A DNA stretch of 64,000 nt, taken from Ruminococcus flavefaciens ND2009. Its GTDB lineage: Bacteria > Bacillota > Clostridia > Oscillospirales > Ruminococcaceae. Location: the NCBI RefSeq assembly GCF_000621785.1, contig NZ_KK211346.1:697754-761753 (forward strand), given 5' to 3'. A program made the translations under genes and the position numbers. How positions within the stretch are numbered: the stretch's first letter is position 1; every line of letters starts with the position of its first letter. A model generated the notes under the pieces. That model did no database searches. It had not been told where the DNA came from and was given only the letters and a program-made list of their open reading frames with translations. Below, one piece after another: positions 1 through 8,610 of the stretch.

Positions 1-613
1 CAGAGAGCACGCGGATATGGACCTTCCTGTCCTTAACGATGCCCCGCTTTCCTATGTCGCTCCTGCCTGCCTCGAACTGAGGCTTTATCAGCACCGCAGC
101 CACAGCACCCTCTTTCAGGAGCTCATAGACCTTGGGCAGTATCTTTGTAAGGGAGATGAAGGATACATCAACGGAGATGAAGTCCGCCTGTCCACCTATG
201 TCATCGGCAGTGACCTCTCTTATGTCAGTGCCTTCCATGTTCACAACGCGGCTATCCTCCGCAAGGGACTGCGCCAGCTGACCGTGTCCAACGTCCACAG
301 CGAAGACCTTTTCCGCTCCCTGACGGAGCATAAAGTCGGTAAAACCGCCTGTTGAAGCGCCTATATCGAGACAGATCTTTCCTTTAAGGTCAAGTCCGAA
401 TTCCTCGTATGCCTTTTCAAGCTTGAGGGCGCCCCGTCCCACATAGGTGTCGGTCTCGGAGGTCTCTATCCTGTCCTCCGGTGAGACCTCATCCGAGGGC
501 TTTTTAGCGGCTTTGTCGTTGACAGTGACACTACCCGAGCGTATCATTTCCTTAGCCCGTTCACGGCTCCTTGCAAGTCCCCGTGACACAAGCTCACTGT
601 CAAGCCTTGCCAT
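1..613 (-). CDS. tlyA: TlyA-family rRNA 2'-O-methyltransferase (3' end outside window)
   Basis: Reading leftward from the ATG at 613-611, 204 codons stay open to the window edge. Residues 1-60 look like an S4 RNA-binding domain (RLDSELVSRGLARSRERA) and residues 81-93 (CLDIGASTGGFTD) are the SAM-binding motif I of the FtsJ/RrmJ methyltransferase fold. The family methylates 2'-hydroxyls of 16S/23S rRNA cytidines and is often annotated 'hemolysin A'. The start overlaps the end of dxs by 14 nt, so the two are translationally linked in one operon. The last part of the protein (roughly 60 residues by family length) is missing only because the window ends. Confidence 0.93.
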   Translation of the reverse strand, partial: MARLDSELVSRGLARSRERAKEMIRSGSVTVNDKAAKKPSDEVSPEDRIETSETDTYVGRGALKLEKAYEEFGLDLKGKICLDIGASTGGFTDFMLRQGAEKVFAVDVGHGQLAQSLAEDSRVVNMEGTDIREVTADDIGGQADFISVDVSFISLTKILPKVYELLKEGAVAAVLIKPQFEAGRSDIGKRGIVKDRKVHIRVLS

Positions 614-2498
614 TGTTTTTGCTCCTGTTTCTGATATAATCCGCCATCTTGACGTCAGTAAGTCCCAGCTTTTCAAGACATGACCTTACGGACGCCTGCT
701 TTACGAAGCCATGGGCGGTAATTCTGCTGTAGTCTCCGCAGTAGCCCAGTTCAGAGAGTATATCTCCCACCTTTTCGGAAATACTTCCTTCGCCCTCTGA
801 CTCCTCAAAGAAGATAATGCGCTTATATCCGCTTATTTCGTCTCCCAGATCATCGTCCAGGGGGAATATCCTTGTGAGCTTGAGTATATCGCATTTGATG
901 CCCTCAGCCTTCAGCGCCTGCTGAGCCTTGTACGCTTCGTTGTAAAGCCTTCCGTAGGTTATTATGAGAATATCGCTGTCTTCCTCGCGTATGAAAAGGT
1001 GCTCCGTTGTCAGGTGGAATTCGCTGAAATCCACCTTCTCAGCACCTCGTGGGTACCTTACGGCAGTAAGTCCCTTTTCGTCATATATAGCCTTTTTCAT
1101 ACACATCTTCATCTCGGAGTAGCATGATGGCGAGAATACAACAGTGTTGGGGATAGAGGTCAGCATGGGCACATCAAGAAGTCCCTGATGGGTCTCGCCG
1201 TCCTCGCCCACTATGCCCGCACGGTCAACTCCGAGAACAACATGGAGCTTTCCGATAGCAACGTCATGCACCAGCTGGTCGTAGGCTCTCTGGAGGAATG
1301 TGGAATATACCGCAAATACCGGGATCATTCCCATGGAAGCCAGTCCGCCCGCAAAGGTAACGGCGTGCTGCTCGGCAATTCCTACATCGAAGAACCTGTC
1401 GGGGTACTTGAAGTGGAAAAACTGAAGTCCCGTTCCGTACTTCATAGCCGCTGTGATAGCGCAGAGCCTGTCGTCCTTTTCAGCCAGTCTCACCAGCTCC
1501 TTGCCGAAGACGGTGGAATAGCTGTCAGCGGGAGCTACCTCGGGATTTCCCGTAGCTATGTCGAATTTCGAGATACCGTGATACTCTCCGGGATTCTGCT
1601 CCGCAGGTATATAGCCCTTGCCCTTGACCGTCTTGACATGAATGAACACAGGCTGATGATAGGACTTTGCCATGTGGATGACTTCCTCAAGCTCTGAGAG
1701 ACTGTGACCGTTTACGGGTCCCAGATATATGAAGCCCATGTCCTCGAACATGGTGCTCTGTTCAAGAATGTTGGATTTTACCGAGTCTTTCACGTTCTTG
1801 ATACCTTTGGCAACGCTGGTTCCCACAAGGGGTATCCTCTCCAGACCGCGCTCCACAGCCCTCTTGGTGTGGAGGTATTTCTCGGTGTTGCGCAGTGAGG
1901 TCAGGTATTTGGACACTGAACCCACGCTCTTGGAAATGGACATATTATTGTCATTGAGAATGACAATAAGGTTTCTCTGTTTGTCACGTCCGCAGTTGTT
2001 CATAGCTTCGTAGAACATTCCGCCTGACATAGCACCGTCACCTATTACAGCCACCGCATAGTTGTCCTTGCCCTGGAGCTTCATAGCCTCGGCAATACCG
2101 CAGGCTACAGACACAGAGGTACTGCTGTGACCGCTGATGAACGTGTCATGCTCCGACTCCTCGGGCTTGGGAAATCCCGAAATGCCGCCCTCCTGACGAA
2201 GCGTGGAAAATCGGTCCAGACGTCCCGTAAGTATCTTATGGGTATACGCCTGATGTCCCACGTCCCAGACTATTTTGTCCTCGGGGGAGTTAAAGTTGCG
2301 GTGTATAGCCATTGTAAGCTCCACAGCGCCGAGATTGGACGCAAGATGGCCGCCTGTCTTGGAAACAGTGGAGATAAGCACATTTCGTATCTCCTTGCAC
2401 AGTGCCGAGCACTGGTTCAGCGTCAGCTTTTTAAGGTCCTGCGGCAGCTCCAGCTCCTCAAGAGTCACCTTATCATTGTTATTTATATTATCCTTCAT
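600..2498 (-). CDS. dxs: 1-deoxy-D-xylulose-5-phosphate synthase
   Basis: Condenses pyruvate and glyceraldehyde 3-phosphate with thiamine diphosphate, the first step of the MEP isoprenoid pathway. The 632 residues match the usual family length. Visible signatures are WDVGHQAYTHKILTGR near the N-terminus, the thiamine-diphosphate motif GDGAMSGGMFYEAMNN, and the transketolase-type central segment DVGIAEQHAVTFAGG. It lies 40 nt downstream of ispA, so the first enzyme of the pathway and a prenyl-chain synthase are made from one transcript. Its 3' end overlaps tlyA. Confidence 0.97.
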   Translation of the reverse strand: MKDNINNNDKVTLEELELPQDLKKLTLNQCSALCKEIRNVLISTVSKTGGHLASNLGAVELTMAIHRNFNSPEDKIVWDVGHQAYTHKILTGRLDRFSTLRQEGGISGFPKPEESEHDTFISGHSSTSVSVACGIAEAMKLQGKDNYAVAVIGDGAMSGGMFYEAMNNCGRDKQRNLIVILNDNNMSISKSVGSVSKYLTSLRNTEKYLHTKRAVERGLERIPLVGTSVAKGIKNVKDSVKSNILEQSTMFEDMGFIYLGPVNGHSLSELEEVIHMAKSYHQPVFIHVKTVKGKGYIPAEQNPGEYHGISKFDIATGNPEVAPADSYSTVFGKELVRLAEKDDRLCAITAAMKYGTGLQFFHFKYPDRFFDVGIAEQHAVTFAGGLASMGMIPVFAVYSTFLQRAYDQLVHDVAIGKLHVVLGVDRAGIVGEDGETHQGLLDVPMLTSIPNTVVFSPSCYSEMKMCMKKAIYDEKGLTAVRYPRGAEKVDFSEFHLTTEHLFIREEDSDILIITYGRLYNEAYKAQQALKAEGIKCDILKLTRIFPLDDDLGDEISGYKRIIFFEESEGEGSISEKVGDILSELGYCGDYSRITAHGFVKQASVRSCLEKLGLTDVKMADYIRNRSKNNGKA

Positions 2499-2538
2499 TT
2501 TATACGAAATGCGGAGAATGCTCCGCAGCTCCTTTGCT

Positions 2539-3429
2539 TTAATTCTTTCTTCTAAGAAGCATTTCCGTCAGCTGTGTGAGAAATGCGTCATTGCCGAATT
2601 TTTCAAGGCAGCCGAGAGCTTCGTCTGTAACTGCGTTTGCTATTTCCTGCGCCTTTTCAACTCCGTAAAGAGCAACGAAGGTGGTCTTGTTCTCCTCCTC
2701 GTCGCTGCCTACGGGCTTACCCAGCTCCTCAGTGGTGCTGGTAACGTCGAGTATATCGTCTACTATCTGGAAGGCAAGTCCAAGCTTAAAGCCGTATTCG
2801 GCAGCAGCGGAAATGGTCTCCTCATCCGCACCTGCGCATATACAGCCCATCATACAGGAAACAGCAATGAGCTGACCTGTCTTGTGCCTGTACATATTGC
2901 GCAGATTTGCCTCGTCAACGTCGCTGCGATCCTCGTTCTCCATATCGATTACCTGGCCGCCTATCATGCCTGCTCTGCCAACAGCCTTTGCCAGACATGA
3001 GATCATCTTCACCTTCTTGTCGCTGGTGAGGTGGTCGTCATCTGCGATAATCTCGAAGGGCTGAACAGAAAGAGCATCGCCCGCAAGAATAGCCATAGCC
3101 TCGCCGAAAGCCTTGTGACATGAGGGCTTTCCGCGGCGGAAGTCATCATCGTCCATTGCAGGGAGATCGTCATGTATAAGCGAGAATGTGTGTATCATCT
3201 CGATAGCCGCAGCAGGTGCGCAGGCGTTCCTGTAGTCACCGCCAAGAGCATTGCAGAAGGCGTAGACCAGCACGGGACGGATACGCTTACCGCCTGCCTC
3301 CAGAGAGTAGTTCATGGCGTCGATGAGATTTTTCTGAGCCGCCATTTCCTCCGAATGAAGGTTATAATTCTTCAGGTTCTCCTCTGTGAACCTGATATAC
3401 TCATTGAGTTTTTCCTTAATATCTGTCAT
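2539..3429 (-). CDS. ispA: Polyprenyl synthetase (farnesyl diphosphate synthase type)
   Basis: Head-to-tail condensation of IPP with DMAPP/GPP to give farnesyl diphosphate, feeding undecaprenyl phosphate and quinone synthesis. The first aspartate-rich motif is DDLPAMDDDD, followed by RRGKPSCH, and the second is in FQIVDDILDVT. Length is 296 residues. A TTG six bases upstream is in frame, but the SD GGAGGA sits against it; the ATG at 3429 has correct spacing and is chosen. The gene starts two bases after the xseB stop. Confidence 0.95.
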   Translation of the reverse strand: MTDIKEKLNEYIRFTEENLKNYNLHSEEMAAQKNLIDAMNYSLEAGGKRIRPVLVYAFCNALGGDYRNACAPAAAIEMIHTFSLIHDDLPAMDDDDFRRGKPSCHKAFGEAMAILAGDALSVQPFEIIADDDHLTSDKKVKMISCLAKAVGRAGMIGGQVIDMENEDRSDVDEANLRNMYRHKTGQLIAVSCMMGCICAGADEETISAAAEYGFKLGLAFQIVDDILDVTSTTEELGKPVGSDEEENKTTFVALYGVEKAQEIANAVTDEALGCLEKFGNDAFLTQLTEMLLRRKN

Positions 3430-3431
3430 AT

Positions 3432-3635
3432 TCAATCCTCCGACGGAGCTTCTCCGCCGTCCTCCGTAATTTTTATCTGTGCGCTGTCAAGCTGCTTTCT
3501 GCACTCTGCCGAGAGCCTGACGCCCTCGCCGTAGAGCTCCACAGCTTTCTCCAGCGGGATATCGCCTTTTTCAAGCTCTGAGACTATCTGTCCCAGTCTT
3601 GTCATATTGTCCTCAAAAGTAACTTTCTTTGCCAT
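3432..3635 (-). CDS. xseB: Exodeoxyribonuclease VII small subunit
   Basis: A 67-residue, mostly helical protein with the family core FEDNMTRLGQIVSELEKGDIPLEKAVELY. Several copies assemble on one XseA chain to form exonuclease VII, which degrades single-stranded DNA to oligonucleotides. It follows xseA by four bases and precedes ispA, the usual order in Firmicutes. Confidence 0.95.
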   Translation of the reverse strand: MAKKVTFEDNMTRLGQIVSELEKGDIPLEKAVELYGEGVRLSAECRKQLDSAQIKITEDGGEAPSED

Positions 3636-3639
3636 TTTA

Positions 3640-4830
3640 TCACCATTTATCAGTAATTTCAGCCTCTGCGCCGCCGCTTCCGAAGGTTATCCTGACCTTG
3701 TCGCCCTTACTTATGCTTTCGGAGCTGCTGAGCAGCTTGTCTTCCTTGTAGACCAGAGAATAGCCTCTTGACAGCACCTTCAGCGGACTGAGGCTGTCAA
3801 GCTTTGCTGCCGTTTCACCAAGCTGTCTCTCAAGCCTGTCCATGTACCGCAGAAACGCAGCGTCACGGCGCTTGTCCAGAGAGGAAAGTCTTTCTCCCGT
3901 CAGCTTCAGTCTGTTATCGGGAGACTGTGCCGCAAGACGGGCATTCAGTGCGATGAACCTGTCCGTGCTCCTGTCCAGTACCGCCAGGGCAGCCTTCTCA
4001 TATCGTCGTTCCAGTATGCCTATCTTCTCATATAGAACAGATATATCGGGAGCTGCCAGCTCTGCCGCTGCTGACGGCGTGGGAGCCCTCAGATCTGCCG
4101 CAAGATCGGCGATGGTAAAATCTGTCTCATGTCCAACAGCCGAGATAACAGGCACCTTGCAGTTATATATAGCATAAGCCACCTTCTCGGTGTTGAAGGC
4201 GCTGAGGTCCTCGCTGGAGCCTCCGCCTCGTCCGACTATGATAACATCGCAGCCTGCGGCTTCCGCGCGGAGTATTCCCCTGCACACTGACTCGGGAGCC
4301 CCCTCGCCCTGAACAAGGGCATTCACGGCGTAGACCTCGCCTATGGGGTATCTCCTGGAAAGCACGTTTATGATGTCCCTCACCGCAGCACCGCTGAGGG
4401 AGGTGACCGCGCCTATCTTTTTGGGCATTGAAGGGATGGGACGCTTATGGGCAGTGTCGAATATTCCTTCCTTTTGCAGCTTTCGTTTCAGCTGCTCCAG
4501 AGCGGCTCCCTGAGCGCCTGCGCCCTCCGGGATAATATCGTTCACATAGAGCTGATAAGCTCCGTCACGCTCATAGACTCCTATACTTCCCGAAACTATA
4601 ACAGCCATACCGTCCTCGGGAGCAAATTTAAGGCGTGACGCAGCACTTGCGAACATCACCGCCTTTATGGCGCTCTCGCTGTCCTTCAAAGTGAAGTACA
4701 CATGACCGCTGCGGAAATGCTTCACATAGTTGGAGATCTCTCCGCGGACCATGATGCCCTGAATGTTCCTGTCATTTTTCAGTATAGAGCCTATGTATCT
4801 GTTTATCTGTGTAACTGTGATTACAGGCAT
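3640..4830 (-). CDS. xseA: Exodeoxyribonuclease VII large subunit
   Basis: Catalytic subunit of exonuclease VII, 396 residues. The N-terminal OB fold covers about residues 1-100 (VRGEISNYVKHFRSGHVYFTLKD). The catalytic core contains GRGGGSSEDLSAFN and SAVGHETDFTIADLAADLRAPTPS, followed by the long coiled arm and a C-terminal segment including LSRGYSLVYKEDK. A GTG immediately upstream is in frame, but the ATG at 4830 overlaps the stop of the preceding gene as TGATG, a coupled start. Confidence 0.95.
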   Translation of the reverse strand: MPVITVTQINRYIGSILKNDRNIQGIMVRGEISNYVKHFRSGHVYFTLKDSESAIKAVMFASAASRLKFAPEDGMAVIVSGSIGVYERDGAYQLYVNDIIPEGAGAQGAALEQLKRKLQKEGIFDTAHKRPIPSMPKKIGAVTSLSGAAVRDIINVLSRRYPIGEVYAVNALVQGEGAPESVCRGILRAEAAGCDVIIVGRGGGSSEDLSAFNTEKVAYAIYNCKVPVISAVGHETDFTIADLAADLRAPTPSAAAELAAPDISVLYEKIGILERRYEKAALAVLDRSTDRFIALNARLAAQSPDNRLKLTGERLSSLDKRRDAAFLRYMDRLERQLGETAAKLDSLSPLKVLSRGYSLVYKEDKLLSSSESISKGDKVRITFGSGGAEAEITDKW

Positions 4831-5777
4831 CACTTTTCTCCTGTACTTTTAAGATATCCGTATATCGCCACACCTGCCGCATTGTCGCAGGAAAACTGCG
4901 GCTCCGCAAAGCCGGCTGAGGGGTATCGGGAAATTATCTTGTCGCGGATAATAACATCCGACATTACTCCTCCCGCAAAAACAAGAGGCAGCTCACCGTG
5001 CTTTTCCACGGCGTAAGCTGTCATGACGATAATGGTCTCTGCAATAAAATCAAGGCAGTATCTCGCTGTATTCTCGGGAGTCTCCCCGTTTTTCAGCATA
5101 CTGCCGCACTTATTCTCAACTCCCGAAAGACAGCAGCTGCCGTCCTTCAGGACAGGTTTAACTTTATAGCGCTTGTCGGCACCTGCCGCCAGCTTTTCCA
5201 GCTCAGCGCCGCAGGGAAAACGCAGTCCAAGCATGACGCCCGTGCGGTCAACAGCCTGTCCGGCTTTCAGGTCAAGAGATGTACCGATCTCCGTTATGGA
5301 GAGGACATTCTCCCCATCGGGCTCACACAGCAGACAATCGGTAGTTCCGCCGCTGACATGAAAGGCGATGAAGGGCTCCTTCACAAGCTCAAGCCTGTCT
5401 GCGGAATAGAGTGCTGCAAGGATATGACCTATCTGGTGGGAGGTAGTGAACAGCTTTGCTCCCGTGACCGCCGCATAAGAGCGCGCAAAGCCCTCTCCGC
5501 AGAGAAAGCAGGGCATATATGATCCTTCCACATTGCGCGGTCTTGCAGACGCCGTCACAGTCATGGGAGTACCAAGACTGTTGTCACCGAAAAGCTTCTC
5601 GATCATATCGGGAAGCTGCTTTGTGTGATGGAATACCGCGTCGCTCTGTCTCAGACCCAACTCTCCCTCCTTGACGGGAAGGAGCTTCTTTGCTTGATAT
5701 ATCCTGTTTTCCTCGCTGACATAAACTGCCGCCGAGGTAGTATAATTGCTGGTATCTATACCGAGAAACTCAGGCAT
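4830..5777 (-). CDS. TsaD/Kae1-like ASKHA-fold protein (paralogue of tRNA t6A enzyme)
   Basis: The 315-residue product starts MPEFLGIDTSNYTTSAAVYV, the nucleotide-binding phosphate-1 loop of the ASKHA fold, and contains TTSHQIGHILAAL in the place of the TsaD metal-binding histidines, then FIAFHVSGGTTDCLL. It is shorter and more divergent than true TsaD. Clostridial genomes often keep such a paralogue, annotated 'O-sialoglycoprotein endopeptidase', between nusB and xseA; its reaction is not established. An upstream ATG at 5816 exists, but the ATG at 5777 is preceded by GGAAGAG and overlaps the nusB end by 8 nt. Confidence 0.8.
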   Translation of the reverse strand: MPEFLGIDTSNYTTSAAVYVSEENRIYQAKKLLPVKEGELGLRQSDAVFHHTKQLPDMIEKLFGDNSLGTPMTVTASARPRNVEGSYMPCFLCGEGFARSYAAVTGAKLFTTSHQIGHILAALYSADRLELVKEPFIAFHVSGGTTDCLLCEPDGENVLSITEIGTSLDLKAGQAVDRTGVMLGLRFPCGAELEKLAAGADKRYKVKPVLKDGSCCLSGVENKCGSMLKNGETPENTARYCLDFIAETIIVMTAYAVEKHGELPLVFAGGVMSDVIIRDKIISRYPSAGFAEPQFSCDNAAGVAIYGYLKSTGEK

Positions 5778-6186
5778 CGGGAGTCTCTTCCTTTCGGGTG
5801 TCTCTCGAAAATGCACCGAGAACTCCGTTGATGAAGGCAGTATCCTCCTGATATGTATACATCATGGAAAGCTTGATAGCCTCGCTGATAGCAGCATTCA
5901 TAGGTGTATTGTCATCGTAGAGGGACTCATACATGGCAATGCGGAGTATAGCAAGATTTAGCTTTGAGATACGGGAAATACTTCTGGACTTGCTGTACTT
6001 TGCAATTATGCTGTCCAGCTCCTCGGCATGAGTGAGAGTTCCCTCAACGATCTTCTTTACCTCGTCATTGACGGTTATCTCCTCGATCTCCTCGGCGATC
6101 TCGTAGAGCTCATTTATATCATCGTCACGCAGAAGCTGTTCAAAAACCAGCTTGAATGCGCTGTCTCTTATTTCACGTCTTGTCAT
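5770..6186 (-). CDS. nusB: Transcription antitermination factor NusB
   Basis: All-helical RNA-binding protein of 138 residues that joins NusE (S10) on boxA RNA to support rRNA antitermination. Recognisable core: TRREIRDSAFKLVFEQLL at the start and SISRISKLNLAILRIAMYE near residue 90, ending with AFINGVLGAFSR. Start overlaps the end of the GNAT gene by 14 nt. Confidence 0.94.
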   Translation of the reverse strand: MTRREIRDSAFKLVFEQLLRDDDINELYEIAEEIEEITVNDEVKKIVEGTLTHAEELDSIIAKYSKSRSISRISKLNLAILRIAMYESLYDDNTPMNAAISEAIKLSMMYTYQEDTAFINGVLGAFSRDTRKEETPDA

Positions 6187-6631
6187 TTACATTCTCCTTT
6201 ATTGTACGGTACATGAAAACCATACCGTCTATTCCTTCAAATCCGTTTTTCAGATAAAACCTTTCGCTTGGGTAACCTCTTGTAGTCATCAGAGCCATAG
6301 CCACAACGCCCTCACGGCGCATTTCATCAGCCGCATATTCCATGACAGCTGTTCCCGTGCCTTGTCTCTGTACTGAGGGCGACACACAGAACTCGTCTAT
6401 GACGTACTCATCACCGTGGAGGTATGTGAGCCTCCTGCCGCAGAGTATCGCCTGTATCACACCGTCTTCTTCGGACACATAACCCACTGACCGGGGAGCT
6501 GACATGAGCTGAGAGATCCTTTCGGCTGCAAGCTCGGCAGTCCATTCCTCTTTCCATGGCTCCTTGGCGAAGGCAGAGCGGAAGACCTCAGCTGCTCCGC
6601 CAAGGTCATCAGGTCTGTATCTGCGGATCAT
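6173..6631 (-). CDS. GNAT-family N-acetyltransferase
   Basis: A 152-residue single-domain GNAT. Residues 1-20 (MIRRYRPDDLGGAAEVFRSA) match the start of the fold and VSPSVQRQGTGTAVMEYA is the acetyl-CoA pyrophosphate loop (R/Q-x-x-G-x-G/A). The segment GYPSERFYLKNGFEG is the closing helix/strand. The substrate cannot be read from sequence. It overlaps the upstream Asp23-family gene by 4 nt (ATGA) and nusB by 14 nt. Confidence 0.85.
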   Translation of the reverse strand: MIRRYRPDDLGGAAEVFRSAFAKEPWKEEWTAELAAERISQLMSAPRSVGYVSEEDGVIQAILCGRRLTYLHGDEYVIDEFCVSPSVQRQGTGTAVMEYAADEMRREGVVAMALMTTRGYPSERFYLKNGFEGIDGMVFMYRTIKENVNDKT

Positions 6632-6969
6632 TCAAAAACTACTCCGCTTACTGTAACGTTTACTCTTGCAACGGGGACGCCTGTCATATTCTGCACATTC
6701 TCCTTGACTACTGTCTGGACCTCCTGTGCGACATTACATGCCTTTTCGCCGCTCTTTATGACTATCTTCATGTCTATTGCCGCAACGTCGCCCATCATGC
6801 TGATCTTTATGGGACCGTTCTTTCTGAGCTTGCTCATCTTGCCCACTTCTCCGCCAAGACCTGCAACGCCCTTGACGTCCTGTGCTGCAAGCTTTGCAAT
6901 TGCGATAAGCACATCCTCTGATATTTTAAGTCTGCTTGATACCTCAGGCTTCATCTCTTCAACTTCCAT
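6628..6969 (-). CDS. Asp23/Gls24 family envelope stress protein
   Basis: 113 residues with the family core ISEDVLIAIAKLAAQDVKGVAGL and IDMKIVIKSGEKACNVAQEVQ, then VTVSGVVF. Members are small, abundant, membrane-associated cell-envelope proteins; many Clostridia keep one just upstream of nusB. An upstream in-frame ATG at 6990 is ignored because CGGAGG sits correctly before the ATG at 6969. First gene of the operon running to tlyA. Confidence 0.9.
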   Translation of the reverse strand: MEVEEMKPEVSSRLKISEDVLIAIAKLAAQDVKGVAGLGGEVGKMSKLRKNGPIKISMMGDVAAIDMKIVIKSGEKACNVAQEVQTVVKENVQNMTGVPVARVNVTVSGVVFE

Positions 6970-7039
6970 AATGGACCTCCGTTGGCACATATTTGGGTGT
7001 ATTTTTTAATCAATACTGTGCTTACACCCTTACTATTAT

Positions 7040-7068
7040 ATTATACCAAATATTTTCGCTCAGTTCAA
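7040..7068 (-). promoter_or_regulatory. Vegetative promoter of the Asp23-nusB-dxs operon
   Basis: On the minus strand TTGAAC, a 17-nt spacer, then TATAAT. The -35 hexamer abuts the stop codon of spoIIIAH, so the housekeeping operon can be transcribed independently of the sporulation operon upstream. The predicted leader is about 60 nt. Confidence 0.75.
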
Positions 7069-7620
7069 CTATTTTACCTCAAAAATTCTGATATTTTCTG
7101 CGGGAACTTCCGTTTCCCCGAGAATTATCTCTTTTATAGCGGCTGCCTGAGACTTTTCCAGCCCCTCAGTCTTGACTACGATCTTGGCATTTTCCCCGTC
7201 AAGATAGGCGATACAGTCCTGAAAGCCCTGTGCTTTTACCAGAGATTCGATAGTTCCCTCGCTTTCGATGAGCTTGGAGACCTGAACCGCGTCCAGGGCA
7301 TTAACTACCATTTCGTCCTCGGTGACGTCTCCGCCGCCTATCATGGTCTGTAGAGTCTGCACAGCTTCGTCCCGGTCCCTGAGCTTGTCGATACGTGCCT
7401 GTGCGAAGTAGTCCCCTGACACGGGCTCAGCCTCAGCGTTCACAAACTCGGTCTCGCCGTAGCGGACCTTCTCTGTCTCCTCCGAAAATACCGCGGAGCC
7501 GCCATCGTCGGGAAGCTTCGGTGAAGCGGTATAGTTTATGTAGACCGCCACCGCCAGCATGAGTGTGAGACAGGTCATGATTATCTGCTTTTTTCCGATG
7601 ATAAGTGATGGTTTTTTCAT
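7069..7620 (-). CDS. spoIIIAH: Stage III sporulation protein AH
   Basis: 183-residue protein with one N-terminal membrane segment (about residues 12-28, QIIMTCLTLMLAVAVYINY) and an extracytoplasmic domain whose C-terminal half (SEGTIESLVKAQGFQDCIAYLDG...IIVKTEGL-type ring-building motif) is the family hallmark. In sporulating Firmicutes it forms the mother-cell half of the A-Q channel to the forespore with SpoIIQ. Last gene of the operon. It is somewhat shorter than the B. subtilis protein (about 218). Confidence 0.92.
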   Translation of the reverse strand: MKKPSLIIGKKQIIMTCLTLMLAVAVYINYTASPKLPDDGGSAVFSEETEKVRYGETEFVNAEAEPVSGDYFAQARIDKLRDRDEAVQTLQTMIGGGDVTEDEMVVNALDAVQVSKLIESEGTIESLVKAQGFQDCIAYLDGENAKIVVKTEGLEKSQAAAIKEIILGETEVPAENIRIFEVK

Positions 7621-7633
7621 AAGTTTTCTCCTT

Positions 7634-8161
7634 TTATCTTAGTTTTGCAACATAAATTTTTGCCGTAGAGATACCCAGTGCCGCAGAAGCAGCTTTGTAC
7701 ATCTTTTCCCTTACTTCTGCGCTGTCTCCTCCGTCGCAGACTATTACCGCTCCCGTAACATCCGGCTTTTCGATAGTCTCAACAAGGGGCGACTTCTCGC
7801 TTCCGCTGCCTGTCATAACGTATTTTTCCTCCTCCTCAGTCTTTCCCTCCGAACGGCTCCTGCGCCCCTCGGAAGCATAAACGTAACGCTCGCAGCTGCC
7901 GAAGGTAAGGTATACCCTGACATCACCTGCACCGTCTATGCTGCTGAGCAGCTCTCCGAGACGATTTTCCGTATCGCTTCGCAGCTCATCGGTATCGCCG
8001 AGACTCATGACACTCTCCTGTTTTTTCGCCTCAGCAGGCTTATTATCAGGCAGCAGCGATGAGATCATTATCAGCAGCAGTCCCGCAACTCCACAGACAG
8101 TCATGAATACAGCCCACTTCCTCTGCTTCAGAAGCTCCCTTGCTTTTTCAACTATCTCCAT
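7634..8161 (-). CDS. spoIIIAG: Stage III sporulation protein AG
   Basis: 175 residues with one membrane segment (about 17-37, WAVFMTVCGVAGLLLIMISSLL), then a charged linker and a ring-building domain containing RLGELLSSIDGAGDVRVYLTF and VTGAVIVCDGGDS. The family forms a large ring in the outer forespore membrane, part of the feeding-tube apparatus. Overlaps spoIIIAF by 14 nt. The charged insert (SRSEGKTEEEEKY) sits where the family carries a flexible loop. Confidence 0.92.
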   Translation of the reverse strand: MEIVEKARELLKQRKWAVFMTVCGVAGLLLIMISSLLPDNKPAEAKKQESVMSLGDTDELRSDTENRLGELLSSIDGAGDVRVYLTFGSCERYVYASEGRRSRSEGKTEEEEKYVMTGSGSEKSPLVETIEKPDVTGAVIVCDGGDSAEVREKMYKAASAALGISTAKIYVAKLR

Positions 8162-8609
8162 TCACGACCTCCGTTTCCTGCCCGAGACTGCTGCGTATTA
8201 TTTCTGCGGCAGCTTCATTATCCGCAGAGCTGATAATGACTCTACTAATAATTATGCTGCCGTCCTCAAGAATATTAACCTCAGTCTCGATTTTTTCTGT
8301 CTCTATCCCTGCGGCGGACAGCTGTCCTCTGAGCACCTCCGAGATATTCTCCCCTGTATGCCTAACGAGCTCCGCATCACGTACCTGTTCCGCTTCGCTG
8401 TAATCCGTGCCGCTTCCCGACGGAATATCGGGAATTTCAAGGCTTACGGCACCCTCGGATATGACCGCGATCACCGAAGCTGCAAGTACCAGCTTAATGA
8501 TGAGCTCTGCCTGAGCCTTGAGCTTTGTGCCCCCTGCTATCATGCGAAGTACGCAGATAAGTGCTGAAACCGCGCAGACTCCGCCTGCTGCTGATACTAA
8601 GTTCTCCAT
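8148..8609 (-). CDS. spoIIIAF: Stage III sporulation protein AF
   Basis: 153 residues: two N-terminal hydrophobic segments (about 5-22 and 34-54), then a soluble domain (VLRGQLSAAGIETEKIETEVNI). Shorter than B. subtilis SpoIIIAF (about 206). Identity rests mainly on its fixed position between AE and AG plus topology. It starts one base after the region of the AE gene's SD and ends overlapping AG. Confidence 0.87.
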   Translation of the reverse strand: MENLVSAAGGVCAVSALICVLRMIAGGTKLKAQAELIIKLVLAASVIAVISEGAVSLEIPDIPSGSGTDYSEAEQVRDAELVRHTGENISEVLRGQLSAAGIETEKIETEVNILEDGSIIISRVIISSADNEAAAEIIRSSLGQETEVVNGDS

Positions 8610-8610
8610 C

